A stretch of DNA of 64,000 nt, taken from the NCBI GenBank assembly GCA_052246295.1, contig JBQQCO010000003.1. The stretch is one strand, 5' to 3'. The position numbers and the translations under genes were made by a program. Source of the stretch: Piscibacillus sp052246295 (GTDB taxonomy: Bacteria > Bacillota > Bacilli > Bacillales > Alkalibacillaceae). Within the stretch, counting starts at the first letter, position 1, and every line of letters begins with the position of its first letter. Shown here piece by piece: positions 17,335 to 26,399 of this stretch. Under the pieces are notes generated by a model. It had not been told where the DNA came from. It was given only the letters and a program-made list of their open reading frames with translations, and did not search any database.

Positions 17335-18915
17335 TTATTTAACCGCTGCACGTTCACGCTGTCTTAATTCCACTCGACGGATTTTTCCTGACGTTGTTTT
17401 CGGTAACTCTTTAACAAACTCAACTTTACGTGGGTATTTGTAAGGTGCTGTTAGTCGTTTGACGTGATCTTGTAATTCTTCAACTAGCCCGTCACGTTCT
17501 GGGTCAACATCGTCTTTTAACACGATAAATGCCTTAACGACAGCCCCGCGCACTTCATCGGGGCTGGCGACGACCGCACACTCTTGAACGTCCGTATGCT
17601 TAACTAGCGCATCCTCAACTTCAAATGGTCCAATTGTGTAGCCTGAACTGATGATGATGTCATCACTACGTCCTTCAAACCAGAAGTAACCATCTTCATC
17701 CTTCTTCGCCTGATCACCTGTTAAGTAATAGTCTCCACGATAAGCCGCCTGTGTACGCTCAGGGTCTTTATAGTACTCTTTAAATAAAGCCGGGGTCGAT
17801 TTATGCACCGCAATGTCGCCTACTTCATCAACACCCACTGGTTCACCGTCTTCATTAACAATCTCAACGTGGTTACCTGGTGTCGGCATCCCCATCGAAC
17901 CAGGGCGAACCTCCATATCACGAGTGATCCCTACTAATAACGTGTTTTCTGTTTGGCCATAACCATCGCGAACGGTTACATCAAAATAACGACGGAATGT
18001 ATCAATCACTTCACGATTTAGCGGCTCACCAGCAGAAACGGCACTCTTCAAGCTTGATAAATTATACTGATCGAGTCCGTCAACCTTCGCCATTAAACGA
18101 TATTCAGTCGGTGTACAGCATAATGCATTCACCTTATACTCTTGTAATAGTTGTAAGTACTTTGTTGGGCTAAACTTACCATTGTAAACTAGCCCCGTTG
18201 CTCCAGAACCGAGAATGGATAAAAACGGACTCCATAACCATTTCGCCCAGCCTGGTCCAGCGGTAGCCCAAGCGACATCGCCTTCTTCAACTCCTAACCA
18301 ATTAGAAGCAGACGTCTTTAGGTGAGCATAACCCCAGCCATGCGTATGTACAACACCTTTAGGGTTTCCTGTCGTGCCTGAAGTATATGACAGGAATGCC
18401 ATATCATCACGCTTCGTATCTGCAATGACAAATTGATCAGAAGCACGAGTCATCAATGCGTCTAAATGTAGCCAATCGTCATGATCAGATCCTACTACGA
18501 AACGCTGTAAGTCATTCACCCGACTAACTTTCTCAAACTCAGAAACATATGGATAATAACTAACGACAGCTTTTGCTTCACCGTGAGATAAACGATAATC
18601 AATATCTTTTGCTCGTAGCATTTCCGATCCTGGAATGACGACCAGCCCTGCTTTTAGTGCCGCTATATAAATCTGATAAGCTTCAATCAATCTCGGCACA
18701 ATAATTAAAACTTTATCACCTTTCTTCAAACCATTATCTAAGAAAGCGTTTGCAATTTTATTTGCGTTTTTCATTAAATCCACATAGGTTATGTCTTTTT
18801 TATTACCCGCTTCATCCTCCCAGAGAACCGCTTTACGACTACCTTCAGTCGCAAACTTTTCAAACTCTGATACGATGTTGTACTGATCTGGTGCGATTAA
18901 TTCTTCTCTCTTCAT
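17335..18915 (-). CDS. Acyl-CoA synthetase (AMP-forming), AcsA/medium-chain type
   Basis: A 526-residue adenylate-forming ligase that activates a carboxylic acid to acyl-CoA. The AMP-binding signature is YTSGTTGNPKGVVHTH; DGYGQTEN and YLTGDQAKKDEDGYFWFEGRSDDII mark the core and hinge, and TTSGKIRRVELR holds the catalytic lysine near the end. It resembles the YtcI/medium-chain group. GGAGGGG fits the ATG at 18915, so the upstream frame start at 18954 is rejected. A perfect inverted repeat just upstream suggests control by a TetR-type repressor. Confidence 0.87.
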   Translation of the reverse strand: MKREELIAPDQYNIVSEFEKFATEGSRKAVLWEDEAGNKKDITYVDLMKNANKIANAFLDNGLKKGDKVLIIVPRLIEAYQIYIAALKAGLVVIPGSEMLRAKDIDYRLSHGEAKAVVSYYPYVSEFEKVSRVNDLQRFVVGSDHDDWLHLDALMTRASDQFVIADTKRDDMAFLSYTSGTTGNPKGVVHTHGWGYAHLKTSASNWLGVEEGDVAWATAGPGWAKWLWSPFLSILGSGATGLVYNGKFSPTKYLQLLQEYKVNALCCTPTEYRLMAKVDGLDQYNLSSLKSAVSAGEPLNREVIDTFRRYFDVTVRDGYGQTENTLLVGITRDMEVRPGSMGMPTPGNHVEIVNEDGEPVGVDEVGDIAVHKSTPALFKEYYKDPERTQAAYRGDYYLTGDQAKKDEDGYFWFEGRSDDIIISSGYTIGPFEVEDALVKHTDVQECAVVASPDEVRGAVVKAFIVLKDDVDPERDGLVEELQDHVKRLTAPYKYPRKVEFVKELPKTTSGKIRRVELRQRERAAVK

Positions 18916-18938
18916 TCGATCCCCTCCGGTAAAATTTA

Positions 18939-18954
18939 TTGAGCGCTCGCTCAA
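18939..18954. promoter_or_regulatory. Perfect inverted repeat, likely TetR-type operator
   Basis: TTGAGCG-CT-CGCTCAA is a perfect 7-2-7 palindrome 24 bases before the ligase ATG. This form is common for TetR-family regulators of fatty-acid catabolism genes. No TetR gene is in the window. Confidence 0.6.
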
Positions 18955-19072
18955 GACACGTTTATTATAACAAAAATTCAGAAAAATTTAAAATATAAAA
19001 ATATAGAAGACTTTTGACTCCTATATGTATAAAAAAATATGTTAAAATATCATTTAAAGAAAGGGGTAATGT

Positions 19073-19456
19073 ATGATGAAAAATGTTTACTCAACTGATC
19101 AAGCTCCAGCTGCAATCGGCCCATATTCACAGGCTGTTGAAGTTGGTGATCTCGTATTTATTTCAGGTCAGATTCCACTTAATCCAGAGTCAATGGAAAT
19201 GGTCAGTGATGATGTCGCCCAACAAACTGAACAAGTTATGAAGAACTTAGGTGCAATTTTAAAAGAAGCTGGACTTGACTACAAAAATTTAGTTAAAACT
19301 ACTATATTACTAGATTCAATGAACGACTTTGCTACTGTTAATGAGATTTATGCTAGCTTTTTAGACGAGCCTTACCCTGCTCGAGCAGCATTTGAAGTAA
19401 GCGCATTACCTAAAGGTGCCAAGGTAGAAATAGAAGCAGTTGCATCACGAGCGTAG
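19073..19456 (+). CDS. ridA: RidA-family reactive intermediate deaminase
   Basis: A 127-residue (126 from the second ATG) trimeric enzyme that hydrolyses toxic 2-iminobutanoate and 2-aminoacrylate to keto acids and ammonia. The family pattern is plain: APAAIGPYSQAV, VFISGQIPLNPE, and YPARAAFEVSALPKGAKVEIEAVA with the substrate-binding arginine. The length is normal. AAAGGGG precedes the two adjacent ATG codons at 19073 and 19076. A TTGACT box at 19014 may be part of its promoter. It stands alone between the acyl-CoA ligase and catalase. Confidence 0.92.
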   Translation: MMKNVYSTDQAPAAIGPYSQAVEVGDLVFISGQIPLNPESMEMVSDDVAQQTEQVMKNLGAILKEAGLDYKNLVKTTILLDSMNDFATVNEIYASFLDEPYPARAAFEVSALPKGAKVEIEAVASRA

Positions 19457-19595
19457 AGTAAAAACTACGCTTCCCTCTCAATTATTCACTTAAATTCTAG
19501 CCAAATGAAATGGCATATTTTCTAACCATTTTTATAAAATACCGGTTTACCACCTCTCAGACCTCTGCATATCTCTCATTATATTTTGTAGTAAA

Positions 19596-19610
19596 TTATA
19601 ATCATTTTAA
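19596..19610. promoter_or_regulatory. PerR box in the katA promoter
   Basis: TTATAATCATTTTAA matches the PerR consensus TTATAATNATTATAA at 14 of 15 positions. It lies about 65 bases before the katA ATG and contains the TATAAT that probably serves as the -10 box, the arrangement expected for PerR repression relieved by hydrogen peroxide. Confidence 0.75.
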
Positions 19611-19674
19611 TTTACAAATCATTATTAATAGGTTAATATATAACATGTACTCATTTTAAGAGGAGGAATGATTT

Positions 19675-21144
19675 ATGGTAGACAAGAACCGTCTAACCAC
19701 TTCAAGTGGTGCCCCTGTCGGTGACAATCAAAATTCAATTACGGCTGGTAGTCGTGGACCGACACTTATTCAAGATGTACATTTATTAGAAAAATTAGCT
19801 CACTTTGATCGCGAGCGTATTCCAGAGCGTGTCGTTCACGCTAAAGGTGCTGGAGCGTTCGGTTACTTTGAAGTGACAAACGATGAAATTTCAAAATATA
19901 CAAAAGCAGACTTTTTAAATGAAAAAGGTAAACGTACTCCTATGTTCATCCGCTTCTCAACCGTTGCAGGTGAATTAGGTTCAGCAGATACAGTACGTGA
20001 CCCACGTGGTTTCGCTGTAAAATTCTATACACAAGAAGGTAACTATGATTTAGTTGGTAACAACACACCTATCTTCTTTATTCGTGATGCGATTAAGTTC
20101 CCTGACTTTATCCATACACAAAAGCGTAACCCACAAACAAACTTAAAAGACAAAAACGCAGTATGGGATTTCTGGAGCCATTCACCAGAAGCACTTCACC
20201 AAGTAACTTATTTACATGGTGATCGCGGTATTCCTGCAACTTACCGTCATATGAACGGTTATGGTAGCCATACTTATAAATGGGTAAACGAAGAAGGAGA
20301 AGCATTCTGGGTTAAGTATCACTTCATTAGTGACCAAGGCGTGAAAGGAATGGATGTCAACGTAGCTGATGAAATGGCCGGTACAAACCCCGATTATCAC
20401 ACGGAAGATTTATTTAACTCCATTGAAGAAGGAGACTACCCTTCATGGACGTTATACGTGCAAATCATTCCGTACGAAGACTATAAAACTTACAAGTGGG
20501 ATCTTTTTGATGTAACTAAAACAGTAAGTAAAAAAGATTACCCTAGAATCGAAGTTGGTAAGATGGTATTAAACCGTAACCCTGAGAACTACTTTAATGA
20601 TGTAGAGCAGGCTGCGTTATCTCCAGCACACTTAGTGCCTGGTATTGAACCATCTCCAGATAAAATGTTACAAGGTCGCTTGTTCTCATACTCTGACACT
20701 CAACGTTATCGTTTAGGTGTTAACCATGAACAGCTTCCTGTTAACCGTCCTATTAACGAACCGAAGAACTATCAGCGTGCTGGTTACATGCAAATGGGTG
20801 TAGGTCATAATGATACTAACATTAACTATGAGCCAAACAGCTATGACGAAACACCTAAAGAAGATCCAACAAACAAAGTTAATCCGTTTGAAGTTGAAGG
20901 AGAAGCAGCTCAAGTAGCTTACAACGAACATGACCACTTCACTCAAGCAGGTGATTTATACCGCCTAATGAGCGATGATGAGAAAACTCGTCTTGTTCAA
21001 AATGTGGTAGACCACTTAGGACAGTGTACAATTGAAGAAGTTAAGCTTCGTCAAATTGGTCACTTCTATAAAGCTGACTCAGAATACGGTGAGCGAGTAG
21101 CAGAAGGTTTAGGCCTACATGTGCCTGAAGAGGTAAAAGCTTAA
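19675..21144 (+). CDS. katA: Catalase (clade 3, small subunit)
   Basis: A 489-residue haem catalase that breaks down hydrogen peroxide. The catalytic histidine is His 55 in ERVVHAKGAGAFG; the distal asparagine lies in FFIRDAIKFPDF-adjacent sequence, and the haem-ligand tyrosine is in RLFSYSDTQRYRLG. AGAGGAGG precedes the ATG. A PerR box lies upstream and a terminator follows, so it is a single-gene unit, the vegetative KatA type. Confidence 0.96.
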   Translation: MVDKNRLTTSSGAPVGDNQNSITAGSRGPTLIQDVHLLEKLAHFDRERIPERVVHAKGAGAFGYFEVTNDEISKYTKADFLNEKGKRTPMFIRFSTVAGELGSADTVRDPRGFAVKFYTQEGNYDLVGNNTPIFFIRDAIKFPDFIHTQKRNPQTNLKDKNAVWDFWSHSPEALHQVTYLHGDRGIPATYRHMNGYGSHTYKWVNEEGEAFWVKYHFISDQGVKGMDVNVADEMAGTNPDYHTEDLFNSIEEGDYPSWTLYVQIIPYEDYKTYKWDLFDVTKTVSKKDYPRIEVGKMVLNRNPENYFNDVEQAALSPAHLVPGIEPSPDKMLQGRLFSYSDTQRYRLGVNHEQLPVNRPINEPKNYQRAGYMQMGVGHNDTNINYEPNSYDETPKEDPTNKVNPFEVEGEAAQVAYNEHDHFTQAGDLYRLMSDDEKTRLVQNVVDHLGQCTIEEVKLRQIGHFYKADSEYGERVAEGLGLHVPEEVKA

Positions 21145-21158
21145 TAGATTAATTAAAC

Positions 21159-21190
21159 CAGTCGTGAAGATCACGGCTGGATTTTTTATT
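21159..21190 (+). terminator. Intrinsic terminator of katA
   Basis: CCAGTCGTGA and TCACGGCTGG form a stem with one G-T pair, followed by ATTTTTTA. Confidence 0.8.
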
Positions 21191-21265
21191 AAGTAATAAT
21201 TTCATCTCACATGACATCCTCCTAAAAACATATACATATAATGACAACCATTTAGGAGGAGAAAT

Positions 21266-21661
21266 ATGAAACATCGAAACAATCCTAACCAGCATAATCA
21301 CCCTTACTATTATTATCCTTGGTATGATGTTTACCAAACGTATCATTCCGGACAAATGCCTAGACAGAATTATCCTGAGGTCGATCCAACGGTTTTTAAA
21401 GAATCAGCTGAGGCATTTCGTGATTTACTGAATGATGCAAGCGGCATTTTACAAAGGCTTTCGGAATCAGAGGATTTTGCTTTTGAAGTAATGGATGCGG
21501 CTCAACAGAATGATATTGAACGTGTTCAAGCTTTACTTGAGTCAACAGGTATCCATAACGAAGTTGAAGTCGACTACAACCCAGATGGCATCACCATGAC
21601 AATGCAAGCTAATGTTGAAGGAGCAGACTGTTGTCATCTGACAATGGATTTAAGATGGTAA
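21266..21661 (+). CDS. Uncharacterised 131-residue protein with His/Tyr/Asn-rich start
   Basis: I do not recognise a family. The first 40 residues are rich in His, Asn, Pro, Tyr and Gln (NPNQHNHPYYYYPWYDVYQTY), like spore-coat proteins; the rest is a predicted helical region (ESAEAFRDLLNDASGILQRLSESEDFAFEVMDAAQQND) and a short strand-rich end with two adjacent cysteines (DCCHL). GGAGGAG precedes the ATG and a strong terminator starts in its stop codon. A role in the spore coat is a guess from composition only. Confidence 0.7.
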   Translation: MKHRNNPNQHNHPYYYYPWYDVYQTYHSGQMPRQNYPEVDPTVFKESAEAFRDLLNDASGILQRLSESEDFAFEVMDAAQQNDIERVQALLESTGIHNEVEVDYNPDGITMTMQANVEGADCCHLTMDLRW

Positions 21662-21696
21662 AAAGGTCTGGCTGTTCATTCACAGCCAGACCTTTT
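21661..21696. terminator. Strong two-way terminator
   Basis: AAAAGGTCTGGCTGT and its exact complement form a 15-bp stem around TCATTC. It serves the small gene on the left and the convergent CNNM/CBS gene on the right. Confidence 0.85.
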
Positions 21697-22995
21697 CTAT
21701 TTACTCACTTCAACTTTACTTACGGTATACCCATCCATTTCTTTAATTAAAAATGTGACGTTTTCATATTTAACACTGTCACCTACTTTTAAATCATGCT
21801 TCTCGGTTAACAGCCAACCACCTAGCGTATCAACATCGTAAGCTTCTATATCCAAGTCAAACCATTCATTGACTTCACTAATTAAGACACGCCCTTCAAC
21901 TAAGTATACATTGCGTTCTAATTCTTTGAATAACTCTTCCTCTTCATCGTCAAACTCATCTTGAATCTCACCGACAATCTCTTCTAATATGTCCTCAACT
22001 GTTACAATTCCAGAGGTCCCTCCATATTCATCTACTAAAACCGCCATATGAATATGTTCTTTTTGCATTTTCTTAAGTAATTCCTCAATAGGGATGGTTT
22101 CAATTACTCTAATAACTGGCCGTGTAAAAGCCTCAATTGTGTCATGTTCAAAATCTTTAATATCAAAAAAGTTCGTGATCACTCGTTTGACATTAATCAT
22201 ACCAACAATGTGGTCATGATCACCTTCAATCACTGGATATCGTGTGTATGTCGCATCACGCACACGCTCTAAAAACTCTTGTATCGTTGTATCTTTTTCA
22301 AATGCTTCAATCTGCATCCTGGGCACCATTATTTCTTTAGCAAGTCGGTTATCAAACTCAAAAATCCGATTCACATATTTGTATTCAGCTTGATTAATCT
22401 CCCCACTCTGATAGCTTTCAGATAATATAATTCGAAGCTCTTCCTCAGAATGGGCAATCTCATGTTCGGAAGCCGGACTAACTCCAAACAATCGAGTTAG
22501 AAGTCGAGCTGAACCATTCAACAACCAAATGAATGGAAACATGATTTTATAGAACCAAATTAAAGGACGTGAAGTCATAAGTGCAATTTTTTCGGTTAAT
22601 TGAATGGCTAATGTCTTAGGTGCCAATTCACCGATTACAACATGTAAAAACGTAATAATCGCAAATGCAACAGCAAACGATAGCAGATGAGAGATGGAAG
22701 TCGGTAGTTCAAAGTAATCAAAGAGTGGTCGTAATAATCTCTCGACTGTTGGCTCACCTATCCAACCTAATCCAAGGGCAGTAATAGTTATACCTAGCTG
22801 ACAAGCTGATAAATAGGCATCAAGCTCACCTATTATCTTTTTCGCCGCAATTGCACGTTTATCACCTTGTTCAACTAAATGGTCGATCTTACTACTTCGA
22901 ATTTTGACAATGGCAAATTCAGACGCTACAAAAAAGGCGGTCAATGCGATTAATAAAATGATTAATAATATGTAAATAAGCGTCATTCCCGACAT
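21697..22995 (-). CDS. CNNM/CBS/CorC_HlyC protein (Mg efflux-type)
   Basis: A 432-residue membrane protein with the domain order DUF21/CNNM (about residues 5-200, four helices, ASEFAIVKIRSSKIDHLVEQG), two CBS domains (MVPRMQIEAFEKDTTIQEF and HMAVLVDEYGGTSGIVTVEDILEEIVGEIQDE) and a CorC_HlyC end (GWLLTEKHDLKVGDSV). B. subtilis MpfA (YhdP), which exports magnesium, has the same plan, and this may be its counterpart; the older name hemolysin-like is misleading. It is a single gene, convergent with the unknown small gene. Confidence 0.87.
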   Translation of the reverse strand: MSGMTLIYILLIILLIALTAFFVASEFAIVKIRSSKIDHLVEQGDKRAIAAKKIIGELDAYLSACQLGITITALGLGWIGEPTVERLLRPLFDYFELPTSISHLLSFAVAFAIITFLHVVIGELAPKTLAIQLTEKIALMTSRPLIWFYKIMFPFIWLLNGSARLLTRLFGVSPASEHEIAHSEEELRIILSESYQSGEINQAEYKYVNRIFEFDNRLAKEIMVPRMQIEAFEKDTTIQEFLERVRDATYTRYPVIEGDHDHIVGMINVKRVITNFFDIKDFEHDTIEAFTRPVIRVIETIPIEELLKKMQKEHIHMAVLVDEYGGTSGIVTVEDILEEIVGEIQDEFDDEEEELFKELERNVYLVEGRVLISEVNEWFDLDIEAYDVDTLGGWLLTEKHDLKVGDSVKYENVTFLIKEMDGYTVSKVEVSK

Positions 22996-23112
22996 GAGTC
23001 ACACCTACTTTTAGATAACATCATGACTAGCTTTCCCCACAGGTTCCGTCTTTATCACTAGTTGATTGTGATATAATGGGAATATATCGTTATTAGTTAG
23101 AGGGGAACAGTC

Positions 23113-23370
23113 ATGATTTATTTGTTTATCTTAGTCGGGTTTTTAGTTGTGTCGGTATTAATTCATTATATTCAAACTGGATTAGGCTTCAGTCGAGATT
23201 ACAACTTCTATATTTTTAGTAGCGTTTTAATATTAAGTATTCTTGCCTTCGGACTTGGCTATTTCTTTGACTTTAAATATCATCTATTCTTTATGGGTTA
23301 TGGCTTTCTCTTTTTTATTGGTTCTCTCATAAGCCTCGCTGTTTCATACTGGTTCAAAGAGTTGAGTTAA
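23113..23370 (+). CDS. Small three-helix membrane protein of unknown function
   Basis: An 85-residue hydrophobic protein with three predicted helices (about residues 1-20, 30-52 and 57-80) and few charges. GAGGGGA precedes the ATG, and TATAAT at 23072 with TGTG before it suggests an extended -10 promoter. Its stop codon overlaps that of the convergent hemerythrin gene by four bases. I do not recognise a family. Confidence 0.65.
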   Translation: MIYLFILVGFLVVSVLIHYIQTGLGFSRDYNFYIFSSVLILSILAFGLGYFFDFKYHLFFMGYGFLFFIGSLISLAVSYWFKELS

Positions 23371-23825
23371 AAACCACTGTAAGAGTCTCTATGGAAACGC
23401 CCATTTGCCTGATACAAATACTTTTCTGGTATGGCTTTTTCCATTAACGGAAACAACTGTCGCTCTTCCAACCGAACATGCTCATCTAATAACTCTCCTA
23501 ATAAACGCATATTCTCATAATCAGTATCACTTTTTTCACGTAATTCTTCGATTAACCCTCGAATTTGCGCATGTTGATAAAGCATTTCTTTTACTAAATC
23601 CTGTTCTGAATCGTTCACATGTTGTAAGTAAAGTGGAACAAGTATTTCTTCCTCGTCTCGAAAATGATCTCGACCATCTTTTTCCCAAAAATTAATCATG
23701 TCACGAATGAGTTGCTTATAAGAATGGTCACTCTTTTCTGTCCCTGCACGCTTCATGTTCAACGCCATCACTAGTGCATGATGGTGGTGATGGGATAATG
23801 GATTCAACGCTTCATGCCTTTTCAT
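23367..23825 (-). CDS. Hemerythrin-like (HHE) domain protein
   Basis: A 152-residue four-helix protein likely to bind a di-iron centre. The metal ligands are spread over LSHHHHHALVMAL, FRDEEEILVPLY, LYQHAQIRGLI and LLDEHVRLEERQLFPLME, the classic H...HxxxE...H...HxxxxD-like pattern of the HHE family. I start at the ATG at 23825, well spaced from GAGGTG; the earlier GTG lies inside that site. Proteins of this type sense or handle oxygen or NO, which fits the oxidase operon beside it. Confidence 0.82.
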   Translation of the reverse strand: MKRHEALNPLSHHHHHALVMALNMKRAGTEKSDHSYKQLIRDMINFWEKDGRDHFRDEEEILVPLYLQHVNDSEQDLVKEMLYQHAQIRGLIEELREKSDTDYENMRLLGELLDEHVRLEERQLFPLMEKAIPEKYLYQANGRFHRDSYSGF

Positions 23826-23858
23826 ATCAATCACCTCTTAAAAATATAGTATGTGAAA

Positions 23859-23903
23859 ATATTGACCCCTACCCATCATTTAATAAGTAGAGGTCATAAT
23901 ATT
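23859..23903 (-). terminator. Intrinsic terminator of the ba3 oxidase operon
   Basis: AATATTGACC and GGTCA(T)AATATT pair around an AT-rich loop just after the stop codon of the CuA-type lipoprotein gene; CTAC and GTAG extend the stem. Confidence 0.6.
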
Positions 23904-23904
23904 T

Positions 23905-24267
23905 TTAATTAACAACGATTGTTGCAACCATATCCATATGGCCCTGACCACATGGTACACTGCATCTTACTGTGTACTCACCTGGATCTAGGTGGACAGT
24001 CTGACTTCCCGCGTCTTTTAATTCAAAACCATCCACACCATCGATTGTAATGCCATGCATACCTTCCACATTAACAAGTTCGATTTCAATATCACCTGAG
24101 TTCACTTCATACGTATCCTGATTAAAATCGAAGTTTGATGCTTCTAACGTAACTTTCTCAGATGCTTCTACTTGTTCAACTTCGCCACTGGAATCGTTAT
24201 CTCCTCCACAGGCTGCTAATAAAATCATTGAACCTAACAACATCAACATTAACTTTTTCAAAACCAT
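23905..24267 (-). CDS. Cupredoxin lipoprotein with CuA-type metal site
   Basis: A 120-residue protein: lipoprotein signal peptide with LAAC (Cys 20), an acidic linker, then a cupredoxin domain. The ligands of a binuclear CuA site are all in place: His 71 (GMHGI), Cys 102, Cys 106, His 110 and Met 113 (CSVPCGQGHMDM, CX3CX3HX2M), as in oxidase subunit II. It has no membrane helix apart from the signal. The ATG at 24267 has AAGGAG. It is the last gene of the ba3 oxidase operon, 17 bases after subunit I, so it may pass electrons or copper to the oxidase; this is inference. Confidence 0.82.
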   Translation of the reverse strand: MVLKKLMLMLLGSMILLAACGGDNDSSGEVEQVEASEKVTLEASNFDFNQDTYEVNSGDIEIELVNVEGMHGITIDGVDGFELKDAGSQTVHLDPGEYTVRCSVPCGQGHMDMVATIVVN

Positions 24268-24284
24268 CAACTCCTTAGATTTTT

Positions 24285-25913
24285 TTACCAGAATTTAAAT
24301 CCTTTAGATCCTGGAGGGGCATTTTGAATAATATCGATGATTGGGATGGTATAAGCAAAAATAATTAATGCAAATGCCACTCCAATCCAAACTTTCCAAT
24401 TCTCCAAAATGGCTGGTGGACGGATAGATTCGTCCGCTTCTACGCCAACCGGAAACTCCTCCTGACCTTTTGGTGCAAAGAACGATAGGTTAATCATTAA
24501 GACTAGGTAAAGAATTAATGAAATGAATAATAGAGTTCCGCCTATTGCCATGCCTGTTTCATATGCACCCCAGCTTGATGCGACTGGGTGATCAAAGTAT
24601 GATGTCAATTGCGTACGTCTTGGGTTGCCTAGTAAACCTGAGAAGTGCATTGCACCTGACATGATTAACATTCCGCCTACCCAAAGAATCGTTTGATAGA
24701 TCGCTATTCCATTCATCTGTTTAGTTAAAACTCGACCTTTTAAATGTGGAATTAACCAATAGCTGATTCCGAAGAATGTTAGAGCAACTGTTGCACCAAT
24801 TGTTAGGTGGAAGTGGCCTGTAACCCATATCGTATTGTGAACAACTTGGTTCATCTGGTTACTAGCGTTGATTATTCCACCTGCCCCAGCAGGGATGAAA
24901 ATCAACATCCCCATAAATGGAGCAAAGAATCTAACATCTTTCCATGGTAGTTTTTTAAACCAACCGAACAATCCTTTACCACCTAAACTGCGACCTCGCA
25001 TTTCAAATGTGGCTAATAGTGCGAATGCTGTCATTAGAGATGGAATAATGACTGCAAACGTTAATACAACCTGGATGAACTTCCACTCATGACTAATTCC
25101 TGGCTCTAGTAGTTGGTGGTGGAAGCCTACCGGAATTGAGAATAAGATAAAAAGTAGAAATGCTAGCCTTGCAAGTGAATCGCTGAATATTTTTCCTCCA
25201 ATAATTTTTGGTACGATTACATACCATGCCATGTAAGCCGGTAATAACCAGAAATACACCAATGGGTGACCGAAGTACCAGAATAATGTTCTACTGAGGG
25301 CAATGTTAATCTCATCTACCCAACCGAATGACCATGGTATGAACTGAAGAACAACTGTAGCAACAACCCCAATAGTTGCGATTAACCAAAGAACTAATGT
25401 TGCCACTGCCATAAAAGCGAGTAATGGACTTGTTTCTCCTTTGTTCTCTTTTCTCCAATGGTTATATTGACGAATAATCGCGAATGATCCGAAATAAGTA
25501 CCAACAATGATTAGTGCTAAAGCAATATAAAATAATGGGTGCGCTTCTAATGGTGCATAGAATGTGTAAAGTACGGTAGCTTCACCAAGCATGATGATGA
25601 TAACACCCAACACCATTCCAACCACCATCATCCAGTAACCAATCCATGCAGACCGCCTTCTACCTTTACTAAAAGCACCTGTTGTTTTGACAACACTGGC
25701 ATACAGAAAGCCGAAGATAAAGAATGTTGTGAAGACAATCGCCATTAGTACACCGTGAGCGGTTAGAATTTGGTAGTAGTTTAATGACGGCGGTAAGGTT
25801 ATCATTTCACTTCTAACTAATGTTTGGAGTAAACCAAAGAGCCCTCCAATGGCGATAGCAATAAATGCAATGTAAAAGTGTGCCATACTCAACTTGCTAT
25901 CTAAACGGTTCAT
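24285..25913 (-). CDS. cbaA: ba3-type (b-class) cytochrome c oxidase subunit I
   Basis: The 542-residue catalytic subunit of a haem-copper oxidase that reduces oxygen to water and pumps protons. It is the B (ba3/bo3) type: short, with TAHGVLMAIVFTTFF near the start, the CuB-binding FGHPLVYFWLLPAY with the His-Tyr crosslink motif HPLVY, FHHQLLEPG, and WVTGHFHLTIGATVAL with the haem ligands. About 13 helices are predicted. It directly abuts subunit II (stop and start within a few bases). Electron donor is presumably a membrane or lipoprotein cytochrome c. Confidence 0.92.
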   Translation of the reverse strand: MNRLDSKLSMAHFYIAFIAIAIGGLFGLLQTLVRSEMITLPPSLNYYQILTAHGVLMAIVFTTFFIFGFLYASVVKTTGAFSKGRRRSAWIGYWMMVVGMVLGVIIIMLGEATVLYTFYAPLEAHPLFYIALALIIVGTYFGSFAIIRQYNHWRKENKGETSPLLAFMAVATLVLWLIATIGVVATVVLQFIPWSFGWVDEINIALSRTLFWYFGHPLVYFWLLPAYMAWYVIVPKIIGGKIFSDSLARLAFLLFILFSIPVGFHHQLLEPGISHEWKFIQVVLTFAVIIPSLMTAFALLATFEMRGRSLGGKGLFGWFKKLPWKDVRFFAPFMGMLIFIPAGAGGIINASNQMNQVVHNTIWVTGHFHLTIGATVALTFFGISYWLIPHLKGRVLTKQMNGIAIYQTILWVGGMLIMSGAMHFSGLLGNPRRTQLTSYFDHPVASSWGAYETGMAIGGTLLFISLILYLVLMINLSFFAPKGQEEFPVGVEADESIRPPAILENWKVWIGVAFALIIFAYTIPIIDIIQNAPPGSKGFKFW

Positions 25914-26381
25914 CTACTTCACCTCCAATTCAGCACTCATCACGTGGTGCCCTATGCCGCAATACTCATTACATAAAATCAAATACTCACCTTTTTCGTT
26001 GAACTTATAAGTCATTGAGTTCACATGCCCTGGTGTCACCATCATATTGACTCGTGTACCAGCTATTTCAAATCCATGAACCACATCAACTGATGTAACG
26101 ATAAACTTTACAGTCGCACCTTGTGGAATCTCAACCTTGTTCGGTGTAAAACCAAATGATTGAAGAACCATCACCAATTCGTATTCATTATCACCAATTT
26201 GTCTTAGACCAGGTTCATCGAATGGTGGTGTCTCATTCACTTTCTCTGGATCTAATTTTGTTAAATCACTAGGTGGTGCGTGACCAGAAGCAAATGCTTG
26301 ATAACCTACTGTAGATAAAAATGCAATTAATGTAATGACTCCAATAATTAACCAAACCTTCTCTAACTTATGCATGTGCAT
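25914..26381 (-). CDS. cbaB: ba3-type cytochrome c oxidase subunit II
   Basis: A 155-residue subunit with one N-terminal helix and an outer cupredoxin domain. The CuA ligands are His 102 (DVVHGFEI), Cys 137, Glu 139, Cys 141, His 145 and Met 148 (CNEYCGIGHHVM). A CuA site means that cytochrome c, not quinol, is the donor. GAGGGGGGA precedes the ATG. It lies between the tiny IIa gene (18-base gap) and subunit I. Confidence 0.93.
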   Translation of the reverse strand: MHMHKLEKVWLIIGVITLIAFLSTVGYQAFASGHAPPSDLTKLDPEKVNETPPFDEPGLRQIGDNEYELVMVLQSFGFTPNKVEIPQGATVKFIVTSVDVVHGFEIAGTRVNMMVTPGHVNSMTYKFNEKGEYLILCNEYCGIGHHVMSAELEVK

Positions 26382-26399
26382 ATGAATCCCCCCTCAGGA

